NCBI RefSeq assembly: GCF_000429025.1
Contig: NZ_AUBB01000025.1
Span: 124,001 to 188,000 of the forward strand
DNA from: Actinospineispora spinosispora DSM 44797
GTDB taxonomy: Bacteria; Actinomycetota; Actinomycetes; Mycobacteriales; Pseudonocardiaceae
Length of the DNA stretch: 64,000 bases
Direction of reading: 5' to 3'
Made by a program: the position numbers and the translations under genes. This document shows, piece after piece, positions 26,502-36,105 of this stretch. The notes below the pieces were generated by a model. That model was not told the origin of the DNA and ran no database searches. It saw only the letters and a list, made by a program, of their open reading frames with translations. Every line of letters begins with the position of its first letter. Within the stretch, counting starts at the first letter, position 1.

Positions 26502-26567
26502 AGTCGCTGGATTTTGCTGTGCTAGTCGCTGGGTTTTGCTGCGCTAGTCGCTGGGTCTTGTTGTGCT
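26502..26567. repeat. 22-bp tandem repeat overlapping the DUF501 gene end
   Basis: Three near-identical 22-bp units, each AGTCGCTGG(A/G)TTTTGCT(G)... at 26502, 26524 and 26546. The third unit contains the stop codon and last residues (TTRPSD) of the minus-strand DUF501 gene. Confidence 0.85.
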
Positions 26568-27077
26568 AGCGGGGGATTTGTCCTTGGGGACGCAGGGGCC
26601 GGCTCGCCACCAGTCGCCCAGTTCGGCTAGGGCCTCGTCACCGAAGGGGTTCACGCCAGGGCCCGCCGCCAGTGCGTGGCCGACGTGGACGTGCAGGCAC
26701 TTCACCCGTGTCGGCATGCCGCCCGCGCTGACCTGGGTACCGAGCGACTCGATCGCGTCGCGTTCGGCCAGGTACTCGTCGTGCGCACGCTGGTAGGCGG
26801 CCGCCAGCTGCTCGTCGGTCTCCAGCCGGTCGGTCATCTCCTGCATCCGGCCGTCCGCTTCCAGGCCGCCGATGCGTGAGCACAGCCGGGAGCACGTGAG
26901 GTAGTACAGCGTGGGGAACGGCGTGCCGTCCTCCAGCCGGGGAGCGGTCTGCACCGTCGAGGGAAGCCCGCACGGGCAGCGGTGCGCCACCGCGCGCAGA
27001 CCTCGCGGCGCGCGGCCCAGCTGGGCCTCGACCGCCGCGCGATCCGCCTCGGCGACCGCATCCGTATCGGGGCTCAT
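26544..27077 (-). CDS. DUF501 family protein
   Basis: A 177-residue conserved actinobacterial protein. The family core is AQLGRAPRGLRAVAHRCPCGLP, TPFPTLYYLTCSRLCSRIGGLEADGRM and SAGGMPTRVKCLHVHVGHALA. Four Cys (CPCG, TCSRLC) and His-rich KCLHVHVGH suggest metal binding, but no function is known. It sits immediately after ftsB (start and stop overlap by 4 bp), as in mycobacteria, hinting at a cell-division or envelope link. The C-terminal dozen residues run into a 22-bp tandem repeat and may be strain-variable. Confidence 0.9.
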   Translation of the reverse strand: MSPDTDAVAEADRAAVEAQLGRAPRGLRAVAHRCPCGLPSTVQTAPRLEDGTPFPTLYYLTCSRLCSRIGGLEADGRMQEMTDRLETDEQLAAAYQRAHDEYLAERDAIESLGTQVSAGGMPTRVKCLHVHVGHALAAGPGVNPFGDEALAELGDWWRAGPCVPKDKSPASTTRPSD

Positions 27078-27649
27078 TTCGGCGCTCCTCGCACGTCACT
27101 CCACAATCGTTCGAACCAGGGCAGGGTGGGCGCCACACGAGTGCTGCCCGTCGGCGCGCCCACGTCTCCGGGCAACTGCACGATGAACGGCACGTCGCCC
27201 GGTCTCACGTAGTTCAGCCGCTCGCGGGCCTCGGCCTGCACGTGCGCCGGATCGCGCAGCTCGGCGCGCCGCCTTTCCTGCTGCTCGACCTCTCGGGTGA
27301 GCTGTTCCTGGCGGGTCTGCAGCGCGCCGAGTTCCTGACGCTGGGTCAGGAAGTTCCGCAGCGGCACCGCCACGGTCAGCGCCAGCGCGCACACGACCAG
27401 CGCGAGCACCGCGGCCCGCCGGGTCGAGGAGACCCCGAGCATGCCGGAGGTGGCCACCGCGACGCGGTGCGCGCGCCCGCCCCGGATGGCTTCTCCGCTG
27501 GTACTGCTCCTGACCCTGCCACCGGGCGGACGCTCGGCCGCGCGGGTGGTACTCGACGTACGGCCCGACCCGCCGGCGGCACCCGAGCGCGGGCCACGGG
27601 CCGGACGGTTACGTCCGGCCCGGGCCCGTGAGGTGTCGCCTGCAGGCAT
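27074..27649 (-). CDS. Septum formation initiator FtsB/DivIC family protein
   Basis: A 191-residue bitopic membrane protein of the divisome. A ~75-residue basic, disordered cytoplasmic N-terminus is followed by one transmembrane helix (about 78–97, RAAVLALVVCALALTVAVPL), a periplasm-side coiled coil (QRQELGALQTRQEQLTREVEQQE, 103–125), and the signature ARERLNYVRPGDVPF. FtsB links FtsL and FtsQ in the division complex. I prefer ATG at 27649, 7 bp after the eno stop; a start at 27694 would overlap eno by 38 bp. Downstream it overlaps DUF501. Confidence 0.9.
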   Translation of the reverse strand: MPAGDTSRARAGRNRPARGPRSGAAGGSGRTSSTTRAAERPPGGRVRSSTSGEAIRGGRAHRVAVATSGMLGVSSTRRAAVLALVVCALALTVAVPLRNFLTQRQELGALQTRQEQLTREVEQQERRRAELRDPAHVQAEARERLNYVRPGDVPFIVQLPGDVGAPTGSTRVAPTLPWFERLWSDVRGAPK

Positions 27650-27656
27650 CGGCCGA

Positions 27657-29490
<1,834 letters not shown>

Positions 29491-29554
29491 CACCGGCCGC
29501 TTCGGCAAACTGTTGGTAAGGCGACGATCACGAATCTGGCGTCTCAGCCAGCTG

Positions 29555-29593
29555 TCAGGTTAGGCTCCGCGCCATGAGGTTAGCCTGGCCTTT
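29555..29593 (+). promoter_or_regulatory. Paired DtxR/IdeR-type iron boxes upstream of efeU copy 1
   Basis: Against the known IdeR consensus TTAGGTTAGSCTAACCTAA, 29575–29593 (TGAGGTTAGCCTGGCCTTT) matches 14 of 19 positions by my count. A second site at 29555–29573 (TCAGGTTAGGCTCCGCGCC) matches 12. The two are in tandem, 20 bp apart centre to centre, directly ahead of the iron-uptake operon. Binding of iron-loaded repressor would shut off transcription. Inferred by pattern only. Confidence 0.7.
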
Positions 29594-29629
29594 TGCGGCT
29601 GTGACGCGTGGTGCCCGAGGCGACGCGCG

Positions 29630-30460
29630 GTGCTGAGCAATGCGTTGATCGGGCTGCGCGAGGGGCTCGAGGCGGCCCTGGTCGTGAGCATCCTCGTGGC
29701 GTTCCTGGTACGCAGTGACCGGCGCAAGGCGCTGCCGCTGGTGTGGGCGGGCGTCGCGGTCGCGGTGGCGATCAGTGTCGCGGTCGGCGCGCTGTTGACC
29801 TTCACCTCGAACTCGATGTCCTTCGAGGCGCAGGAGGCGTTCGGCGGCGGCATGTCCATCGTCGCGGTCGGCTTCGTCACCTGGATGATCTTCTGGATGC
29901 GGCGTACGGCCCGTGCACTGTCCGGTGAGCTGCGCGGCAAGCTGGAGCAGGCGCTGCAGATCGGCTCCTGGGCCGTCGTGCTGATGGCCTTCCTCGCCGT
30001 CGGGCGCGAAGGTCTGGAGACCGCCGTGTTCTTCTGGTCCGCGGCGCAGGCCGCCGGCGAGACCACCATGCCGCTGGTCGGGTTCCTGATCGGGATCGCG
30101 ATCGCCGTGGTGCTGGCGTACCTGATCTACCGGGGCGCGGTCCAGATCAACATGGCCAAGTTCTTCAAGGTCACCGGCATCCTGCTGATCTTCGTCGCGG
30201 CCGGCATCCTGGCCTACGGCATGCACGACCTGCAGGAGGCGGCGATCCTGCCCGGCCTGCACACGCTCGCCTTCGACATCAGCGACGTCGTCCCGGCCGA
30301 CTCCTGGTACGGGACGTTGCTCAAGGGCATCTTCAACCTGTCGCCCCAGACCACGGTGCTCGAAGCGTCCGTCTGGGTGTTGTACGTGGTCGTGGTGCTC
30401 ACGCTGTTCCTGCTCCCGGGCCGAACCCGCCGCTCGTCCACCACCGCGGCAGCGGTCTGA
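29630..30460 (+). CDS. efeU: FTR1-family iron permease EfeU, copy 1
   Basis: A 276-residue membrane permease importing ferric iron. Two REGLE motifs, the iron-binding signature of FTR1/EfeU, occur in helix 1 (LIGLREGLEAALVV, residues 7–20) and helix 4 (VGREGLETAVFF). Seven transmembrane segments are predicted. First gene of an efeUOB operon: efeO follows after 37 bp and efeB overlaps efeO. GTG start at 29630. Protein similarity to the second EfeU at 37245–38108 is clear but modest, so this is not a recent duplication. Confidence 0.95.
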   Translation: MLSNALIGLREGLEAALVVSILVAFLVRSDRRKALPLVWAGVAVAVAISVAVGALLTFTSNSMSFEAQEAFGGGMSIVAVGFVTWMIFWMRRTARALSGELRGKLEQALQIGSWAVVLMAFLAVGREGLETAVFFWSAAQAAGETTMPLVGFLIGIAIAVVLAYLIYRGAVQINMAKFFKVTGILLIFVAAGILAYGMHDLQEAAILPGLHTLAFDISDVVPADSWYGTLLKGIFNLSPQTTVLEASVWVLYVVVVLTLFLLPGRTRRSSTTAAAV

Positions 30461-30497
30461 TCCCAGACCGTTCTCGCACCATCAAGGAGAAACCCCC

Positions 30498-31628
30498 GTG
30501 TCCCGCTCTCTCCCTGTCTGCGCCGCCTCGGTCGGCGCACTCGCCCTGCTCGCCGGTTGTGGTGGCGGGGGCGCGCCCGCCCAGTCGGACGGGTCCATCG
30601 CGGTCAACGCCTCGGACAGCGCCTGCGAGGTGACCAAACAGGATGCACCCGCCGGGAAGATCACCTTCCAGGTCGCCAACAAGGGCAGCAAGGTCACCGA
30701 GTTCTACCTGCTCGGTGTCGGTGACCGGATCATGGGCGAGGTCGAGAACATCGGCCCCGGCCTGACCCGCAGGCTGATCGTCGAGGTGCCCGACGGCGGC
30801 ACCTACACCACGGCGTGCAAGCCCGGCATGGTCGGCGACGGCATCCGCGCGCCGTTCACCGTCACCGGGCAGGCCACCCGCTCGGTCGACGACAACGCCC
30901 GCCTCGCCGAGGCGACCGCCGGGTACAAGCGCTACGTGACCTCGCAGATCGAGGCGCTGGTTCCGAAGACCGAGGAGTTCGTCAACACCGTCAAGGCGGG
31001 CAACGTCGACGCGGCCAAGGCCCAGTTCCCGATCGCGCGCACCTACTGGGAGCGGATCGAGCCGGTCGCCGAGTCGTTCGGTGATCTCGACCCGAAGATG
31101 GACGGCCGCGAGGACGACGAGCGCGAGCCCGGGGTGGGCTTCACCGGCTACCACCGCCTGGAGAAGGACCTGTGGGTCGACGGGCTGAAGGCCGACTCCG
31201 GCGCGATCGCCGACCAGCTGCTCGCCGACATGAAGGACCTGCAGAACCGGGTCGCGACGATCGAGCTCACCCCGGTCCAGCTGGCGAACGGCGCGAAGGA
31301 GCTGCTCGACGAGGTCGCCACCGGCAAGATCACCGGTGAGGAGGACCGCTACTCGCACACCGACCTGTGGGACTTCAAGGCCAACGTCGAGGGCTCGCAG
31401 GCGGCCATCGCGGCGCTGCGTCCGGTGATCGACGAGCGGGACAAGAACCTCGGGCCGACGCTGGACCAGCGCTTCGCCGACGTGGAGAAGCTCCTGGAGG
31501 GCTACCGCGACGGTGACGGGTTCAAGTTGTACACGCAGCTGACCCCGGAGGACACGAAGAAGATGTCCACCGCCGTCGACGCGCTCGGCGAGCCGGTCAG
31601 CCAGGTCGCGGCGGTCGTCACCAAGTGA
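30498..31628 (+). CDS. efeO: Iron-uptake lipoprotein EfeO, copy 1
   Basis: A 376-residue exported protein delivering iron to EfeU. Lipoprotein signal with lipobox LLAGC (Cys21). An N-terminal cupredoxin-like domain (about 30–135: CEVTKQDAPAGKITFQVAN, TACKPGMVGDG) is followed by the M75/imelysin-type helical domain with the HXXE motif in TGYHRLEKDLW and the conserved ITGEEDRYSHTDLWDF. AAGGAGAAACCCCC precedes the start (GTG). Stop overlaps efeB by 4 bp (GTGA). Confidence 0.95.
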   Translation: MSRSLPVCAASVGALALLAGCGGGGAPAQSDGSIAVNASDSACEVTKQDAPAGKITFQVANKGSKVTEFYLLGVGDRIMGEVENIGPGLTRRLIVEVPDGGTYTTACKPGMVGDGIRAPFTVTGQATRSVDDNARLAEATAGYKRYVTSQIEALVPKTEEFVNTVKAGNVDAAKAQFPIARTYWERIEPVAESFGDLDPKMDGREDDEREPGVGFTGYHRLEKDLWVDGLKADSGAIADQLLADMKDLQNRVATIELTPVQLANGAKELLDEVATGKITGEEDRYSHTDLWDFKANVEGSQAAIAALRPVIDERDKNLGPTLDQRFADVEKLLEGYRDGDGFKLYTQLTPEDTKKMSTAVDALGEPVSQVAAVVTK

Positions 31629-32896
31629 CCGAACAGCACGACGTTCGTCCGGCGCCGGGAGCACTGTCCCGGCGCCGGGTGTTCGGTCTCACCGGAGCCG
31701 GCGTCGCACTGGCCGGCGCGGCAACCCTGTCCGGTTGCGCACCGGAAGGGGCGCCGGCCGCGGTCGCCGATGTGGTCCCGTTCCGAGGACCTCGACAGGC
31801 CGGCATCGTCACGCCCGCCCAGGATCGTCTGCACTTCGTCGCGTTGGACGTCATCACCTCCGACCGGCATGCGCTGCGCGACCTGCTGATGCGCTGGACC
31901 CTCGCGGCGGAACGGATGACCACGGGCCGGGAGACCGCGCCGAACGGCGCGACCGGGCTCGGTCCGCTCGCGCCGCCCTCGGACACCGGCGAAGCACTCG
32001 GGCTGCCGGCCAGCCAGCTCACCCTGACGTTCGGCGTCGGACGCGGCCTGTTCGAGAAGGACGGCGTGGACCGGTTCGGTCTGCGCGACAAGATGCCGCC
32101 CGGACTGGCGCCGCTGCCCGGTTTCCAGCAGGACAACCTGGACCCGACCCGTTCCGACGGGGACCTGTGCATCCAGGCGTGCTCGAACGACCCGCAGGTG
32201 GCGGTGCACGCGATCCGCAACCTGGTGCGGATGGGTTTCGGTACGACCGAGGTGCGCTGGTCACAGCTCGGGTTCGGCCGCACGTCGTCGACCTCGACCT
32301 CGCAGGCGACGCCGCGCAACCTGTTCGGGTTCAAGGACGGCACGAACAACCTGAAGGCCGAACAGGGCCCTGAACTCGACACACACGTGTGGGTAGCCGC
32401 CGGTGACGGGCCGGACTGGCTGACCGGCGGCAGCTACCTGGTGGCGCGCCGCATCTCGATGCACATCGAGGTGTGGGACCGGACCTCGCTCGCCGAGCAG
32501 GAGGACCTCATCGGCCGCACCAAGGGCGAGGGCGCGCCGCTGTCCGGCAAGGCCGAGTTCGACCTGGCTGACCTCGCCGCGAAGGGGCCGGACGGGAAGC
32601 CGCTGATCGCGCCGGACGCGCATATCCGGCTGGCGTCCGCCGAGGCGCTGGGCGGGGTCAGGATCCTGCGGCGCGGCTACAACTTCGTGGACGGCAGCGA
32701 CGGGCGCGGGCACCTGAACGCCGGACTGTTCTTCATCGCCTTCGTCCGCGACCCGCACAAGCAGTTCGTCCCGATGCAGCGTGCCCTCTCGGGCCAGGAC
32801 CGGATGATGGAGTACGTCCAGCACACCGGTTCCGCTCTCTTCGCCTGTCCACCGGGGCTCGCGCCCGATGGTCACTGGGCGACGAACCTGCTCTAG
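31625..32896 (+). CDS. efeB: Dye-decolourising peroxidase EfeB, copy 1
   Basis: A 423-residue Tat-exported heme peroxidase of the DyP family. Twin-arginine signal SRRRVFGLTGAGVALAGAA at residues 14–32. DyP hallmarks are the GXXDG motif in FGFKDGTNN with the distal Asp, the proximal heme His in PDAHIRLASAE, and the distal Arg in RILRRGYNFVDG. In the EfeUOB system it oxidises ferrous iron (or releases iron from heme) for uptake. GTG start inside the efeO stop. Confidence 0.95.
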   Translation: MTEQHDVRPAPGALSRRRVFGLTGAGVALAGAATLSGCAPEGAPAAVADVVPFRGPRQAGIVTPAQDRLHFVALDVITSDRHALRDLLMRWTLAAERMTTGRETAPNGATGLGPLAPPSDTGEALGLPASQLTLTFGVGRGLFEKDGVDRFGLRDKMPPGLAPLPGFQQDNLDPTRSDGDLCIQACSNDPQVAVHAIRNLVRMGFGTTEVRWSQLGFGRTSSTSTSQATPRNLFGFKDGTNNLKAEQGPELDTHVWVAAGDGPDWLTGGSYLVARRISMHIEVWDRTSLAEQEDLIGRTKGEGAPLSGKAEFDLADLAAKGPDGKPLIAPDAHIRLASAEALGGVRILRRGYNFVDGSDGRGHLNAGLFFIAFVRDPHKQFVPMQRALSGQDRMMEYVQHTGSALFACPPGLAPDGHWATNLL

Positions 32897-32898
32897 TA

Positions 32899-32944
32899 CC
32901 CGTGAGTGAGGTGGGTTGCCAGGGCAGCCCACATCACTCACGGG
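32899..32944. terminator. Terminator hairpin after efeB copy 1 (family E)
   Basis: Imperfect long stem with outer arms CCCGTGAGTGA / TCACTCACGGG and inner TGGGTTGCC / GGCAGCCCA around AGG. It begins 2 bp after the efeB stop codon. The GTGAGTG/CACTCAC outer arm recurs at 34819, 40016, 45806, 61737 and 62013. Confidence 0.8.
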
Positions 32945-32991
32945 TTGTATGTTCGATCTTTCGTGTGGCGTAAGTCTCCTTGGGGGCCGTG

Positions 32992-34815
32992 ATGCGGGTT
33001 GCCGGAACACTGTTCGCCGTCGCGTGTTGCGCGACGCTCGTCGCGGCGTGTGGCGGGCCGCCGACGCCTCAGCCACCCCCTGGGCAGCCGTTCCCGGCGA
33101 GGACCGCGGTCGCCGTCGGGTCCGGTGGCGCCGTGTCCAGCGTCAACCCGTACTCCACGCAGGCCGGCATCGACGTCCTGCGCAACGGAGGGAACGCGGT
33201 CGACGCCGCCGTCGCGACGGCGGCCGCGCTGGGCGTCGTCGAGCCGTACTCGGCGGGCATCGGCGGTGGCGGGTACTTCGTCTACTACGACGCGCGCAGC
33301 GGCCAGGTCCGTACGATCGACGGCCGCGAGACCGCACCGGCGACCATGAAGGAGGACTCGTTCCTCGACCCGGCGACCGGCAAGCCGATCCCGTTCGACG
33401 AAGCGGTCAACTCGGGCCTGTCGGTCGGTGTCCCCGGAACGCTCGCCACCTGGGACAAGGCGCTGCACAGCTGGGGCACGGTGTCGCTGGGCACCGCGCT
33501 GGGACCCGCGACGAAGCTCGCCGACGACGGTGTCGTGGTCAGCCAGCAGTTCCGCGACGAGACCGCGATGAACGAGAAGCGGTTCCGGGCCATCGCGCCG
33601 ACGACCGAGCTGTACCTGCCCGGCGGGCAGCTCCCGGCGCCCGGCACGATCCTGCGCAACCCGGACCTGGCGAACACCTACCGGCTGCTGGCCAAGGACG
33701 GCCCGAACGCCTTCTACCAGGGCGAGATCGGCGCCGACATCGTCAAAGCCGTTGGTCAGCCGCCGATGGCCTCCGGCGCGACGATGAACTTCCGCCCCGG
33801 GTTCATGCAGGCCTCCGACCTGGCCGGCTACTCCGTCATCGAGCAGGATCCGACGCACTCGACCTACCGGGGCATCGACCTGTACGGCATGGCCCCGTCC
33901 AGCTCGGGTGGAACCACCGTCGGCGAGGCTCTGAACATCCTGGGCAACTACACGCTGTCCTCGGGCGACCGGGTGCAGGCGATGCACCACTACCTGGAGG
34001 CCAGCCGGATCGCGTTCGCCGACCGGGGCCGCTGGGTGGGCGACCCGAAGTTCTCGTCCGTGCCGACCGGGCCGCTGCTCGCGCCGGAGTTCGGCAAGGA
34101 CCGGGCCTGCCTGATCGGCCCGACCGGCACGCTGACCAGCCCGCTCGCCCCCGGCGACCCGAACGTTCCGGCGTCGGGCTGTGTGCCGGGGACCGGTTCT
34201 CCGCAGACGCACGAAGGCCCGTCGACGACGCATCTGGTGACGGCGGACCGCTGGGGCAACGTCGTGTCCTACACACTCACGATCGAGCAGACCGGCGGAT
34301 CCGCGATCGCCGTCCCGCACCGGGGTTTCCTGCTCAACAACGAGCTGACCGACTTCAACTTCGCCCCGGTCACCGCCGGTGTCCCGGACCCGAACCTGCC
34401 GGCGGCCGGTAAGCGGCCGCGCAGCAGCATGTCGCCGTTCATCCTGCTGCGCGACGGCAAGCCGTTCATCGCGCTCGGGTCACCGGGTGGCGCGACGATC
34501 ATCACGACCGTGCTGCAGACCCTGGTCAACCGCATCGACCTGGGCATGACGCTGCCGGACGCGATCGCCGCGCCGAGGGCGTCGCAGCGCAACTCGGCCA
34601 ACACCGAGGCCGAGCCCGCGTTCCTGGACTCGCCGGAGCGCGCCGGGTTGGAGAAGCTCGGGCAGAGGTTCGTGACCGCGCCCGGCATGTTCACCCCGGC
34701 GCCCGAGATCGGCGCGCTCGAAGCCCTGGAGTTCCTGCCCGACGGTGCGCTGCAGGCCGCCGCCGAGCCGAAACGCCGCTCCGGCGGCAGCGCGATGGTC
34801 GTCACCCCCAGGTAA
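32992..34815 (+). CDS. Gamma-glutamyltransferase, lipoprotein
   Basis: A 607-residue extracytoplasmic Ntn-hydrolase that cleaves gamma-glutamyl bonds. Lipobox LVAAC gives acylated Cys20. Marks: NPYSTQAGIDVLRNGGNAVDAAVA, GIGGGGYFVYYDA, the autoprocessing and nucleophile Thr in EGPSTTHLVTADRWGN (about residue 408), and PRSSMSPFILLRDGKP, LGSPGGATIITTV. Actinobacteria lack glutathione, so the natural substrate may be gamma-glutamyl peptides or ergothioneine-pathway compounds (inference). ATG at 32992; a TTG at 32980 is possible. It lies between two facing efeUOB operons. Confidence 0.92.
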   Translation: MRVAGTLFAVACCATLVAACGGPPTPQPPPGQPFPARTAVAVGSGGAVSSVNPYSTQAGIDVLRNGGNAVDAAVATAAALGVVEPYSAGIGGGGYFVYYDARSGQVRTIDGRETAPATMKEDSFLDPATGKPIPFDEAVNSGLSVGVPGTLATWDKALHSWGTVSLGTALGPATKLADDGVVVSQQFRDETAMNEKRFRAIAPTTELYLPGGQLPAPGTILRNPDLANTYRLLAKDGPNAFYQGEIGADIVKAVGQPPMASGATMNFRPGFMQASDLAGYSVIEQDPTHSTYRGIDLYGMAPSSSGGTTVGEALNILGNYTLSSGDRVQAMHHYLEASRIAFADRGRWVGDPKFSSVPTGPLLAPEFGKDRACLIGPTGTLTSPLAPGDPNVPASGCVPGTGSPQTHEGPSTTHLVTADRWGNVVSYTLTIEQTGGSAIAVPHRGFLLNNELTDFNFAPVTAGVPDPNLPAAGKRPRSSMSPFILLRDGKPFIALGSPGGATIITTVLQTLVNRIDLGMTLPDAIAAPRASQRNSANTEAEPAFLDSPERAGLEKLGQRFVTAPGMFTPAPEIGALEALEFLPDGALQAAAEPKRRSGGSAMVVTPR

Positions 34816-34818
34816 ACC

Positions 34819-34862
34819 CCGTGAGTGATTTGGGCTGCGGGAGCAGCCCAAATCACTCACGG
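34819..34862. terminator. Bidirectional terminator between ggt and efeB copy 2 (family E)
   Basis: A perfect 20-bp stem, arms beginning CCGTGAGTGATTTGGGCTGC and its complement, closed by a GGGA tetraloop. It starts 3 bp after the ggt stop and its right arm contains the stop codon of the convergent efeB copy 2, so it can serve both genes. Confidence 0.88.
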
Positions 34863-36104
34863 CTCGAAGAGCTGCTGGCCCCAGTAGTGGTTGGCGTCGG
34901 GGACTCCGCCGGGGCAGGCGAACAGGCCGGAGCCGACGTGGCGGATGTACTCGTTCAGCGCGTCGTGCACACCGAGCTTGCGCTGCAACGTGACGAACTG
35001 GTCCGGGTCGCGCTGGAACGAGATGAAGAACAGGCCCGCGTCCAGGTCGCCGGTGCGTGAGTCGATGCCGTCGGTGAAGGAGTAGCCGCGACGTAGGATG
35101 CGCAGCCCGCCGTTGTTCTCGAACGCGGCGAGCCGCACGTGGGCGGTGTCGTCGATGACCGGCTGCCCGTCCGGGCCCTTCGCCGCGAAGTCCGGGGTGT
35201 CGAACTCGTCGCGGCCGGTCAGCGGGGCACCGGTGTACTTCTCCCTGCCGATGACCTGTTCCTGGTCACTGAGCCGGTCACGGTCCCAGGCCTCGACGAA
35301 CATGCGGATGCGGCGCGCCACCAGGTAGCTGCCGCCCGCCATCCACGGCTGCGCGGCCTCGTCACCGACCCACACGTACTTGTCGAGTGCCTGCTGGTCG
35401 TCGCTCTTGATGTTGCGGGTGCCGTCCTTGAAGCCGAGCAGGTTCCGTTCGGTCTGCTGGTCGGTCCCGGTGGACGCGGTGCGCCCGAAACCGAGCTGGG
35501 TCCACCTGGTCACGGCCGTGCCCTTGCCGAGGCGCGCCAGGTTGCGTACCGCGTGGAAGGCGACCGCCGGATCGTTGGCGCAGGCCTGGACTCCGATGTC
35601 ACCGCCGGTACGCGTCGGGTCCAGGAGCGCGCCGGGAAGCGGCGGCAGCTCGGCGAACTGCGCCGGTTTGCGGGCCGCGAGGCCGAACCGCTGGTCGAAC
35701 AGTCCCGGGCCGAAGCCGATCGTGACGGTGAGCTGGGACGGCGGCAGACCGATCGTCTCGCCGGTGTCGGCGGGCGGGACCTCCTGGGCGTGCGACTCAC
35801 CGGGCACCATGACGCCCCTGGTCATCGCCTCGGCGGCGGCGGTCCAGGTGCGCAGCATGTCCACCAGGTCCTGGCGGCTCGCGGTCGGGCTGACGTCGAA
35901 CGCGGCAAACGCCAGCCGGTCCTGGGTGTCGGTACTGATGCCGGCCTGGTGGGTGCCGTAGAACGGCACCACCTGCTGCTGCTCGGTCGAGCTGCCGCAG
36001 CCGGCCAGTCCGGCACCGACGACGGTCGCCACGCCCAGGCCGGCGGCACCGCCGAGCAGACCTCGGCGGCTGAGCCTGGGTCCGCCCGGTACGGAGTCCG
36101 CCAA
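34857..36104 (-). CDS. efeB: Dye-decolourising peroxidase EfeB, copy 2
   Basis: A 415-residue Tat-exported DyP peroxidase with Tat motif SRRGLLGGAAGLGVAT, GXXDG in LGFKDGTRN, proximal His in DTAHVRLAAFE and distal Arg in RILRRGYSFTDG. Start appears to be TTG at 36104, just after the efeO stop; no better in-frame start precedes the Tat signal. Last gene of the second efeUOB operon. Confidence 0.94.
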   Translation of the reverse strand: MADSVPGGPRLSRRGLLGGAAGLGVATVVGAGLAGCGSSTEQQQVVPFYGTHQAGISTDTQDRLAFAAFDVSPTASRQDLVDMLRTWTAAAEAMTRGVMVPGESHAQEVPPADTGETIGLPPSQLTVTIGFGPGLFDQRFGLAARKPAQFAELPPLPGALLDPTRTGGDIGVQACANDPAVAFHAVRNLARLGKGTAVTRWTQLGFGRTASTGTDQQTERNLLGFKDGTRNIKSDDQQALDKYVWVGDEAAQPWMAGGSYLVARRIRMFVEAWDRDRLSDQEQVIGREKYTGAPLTGRDEFDTPDFAAKGPDGQPVIDDTAHVRLAAFENNGGLRILRRGYSFTDGIDSRTGDLDAGLFFISFQRDPDQFVTLQRKLGVHDALNEYIRHVGSGLFACPGGVPDANHYWGQQLFEP

Positions 36105-36105
36105 C

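Noticed and set aside
29574..29636. A 20-codon open frame ahead of efeU copy 1 that ends across the efeU GTG
   Set aside because: It overlaps the iron box and has no ribosome site; a leader peptide cannot be excluded but nothing supports one.
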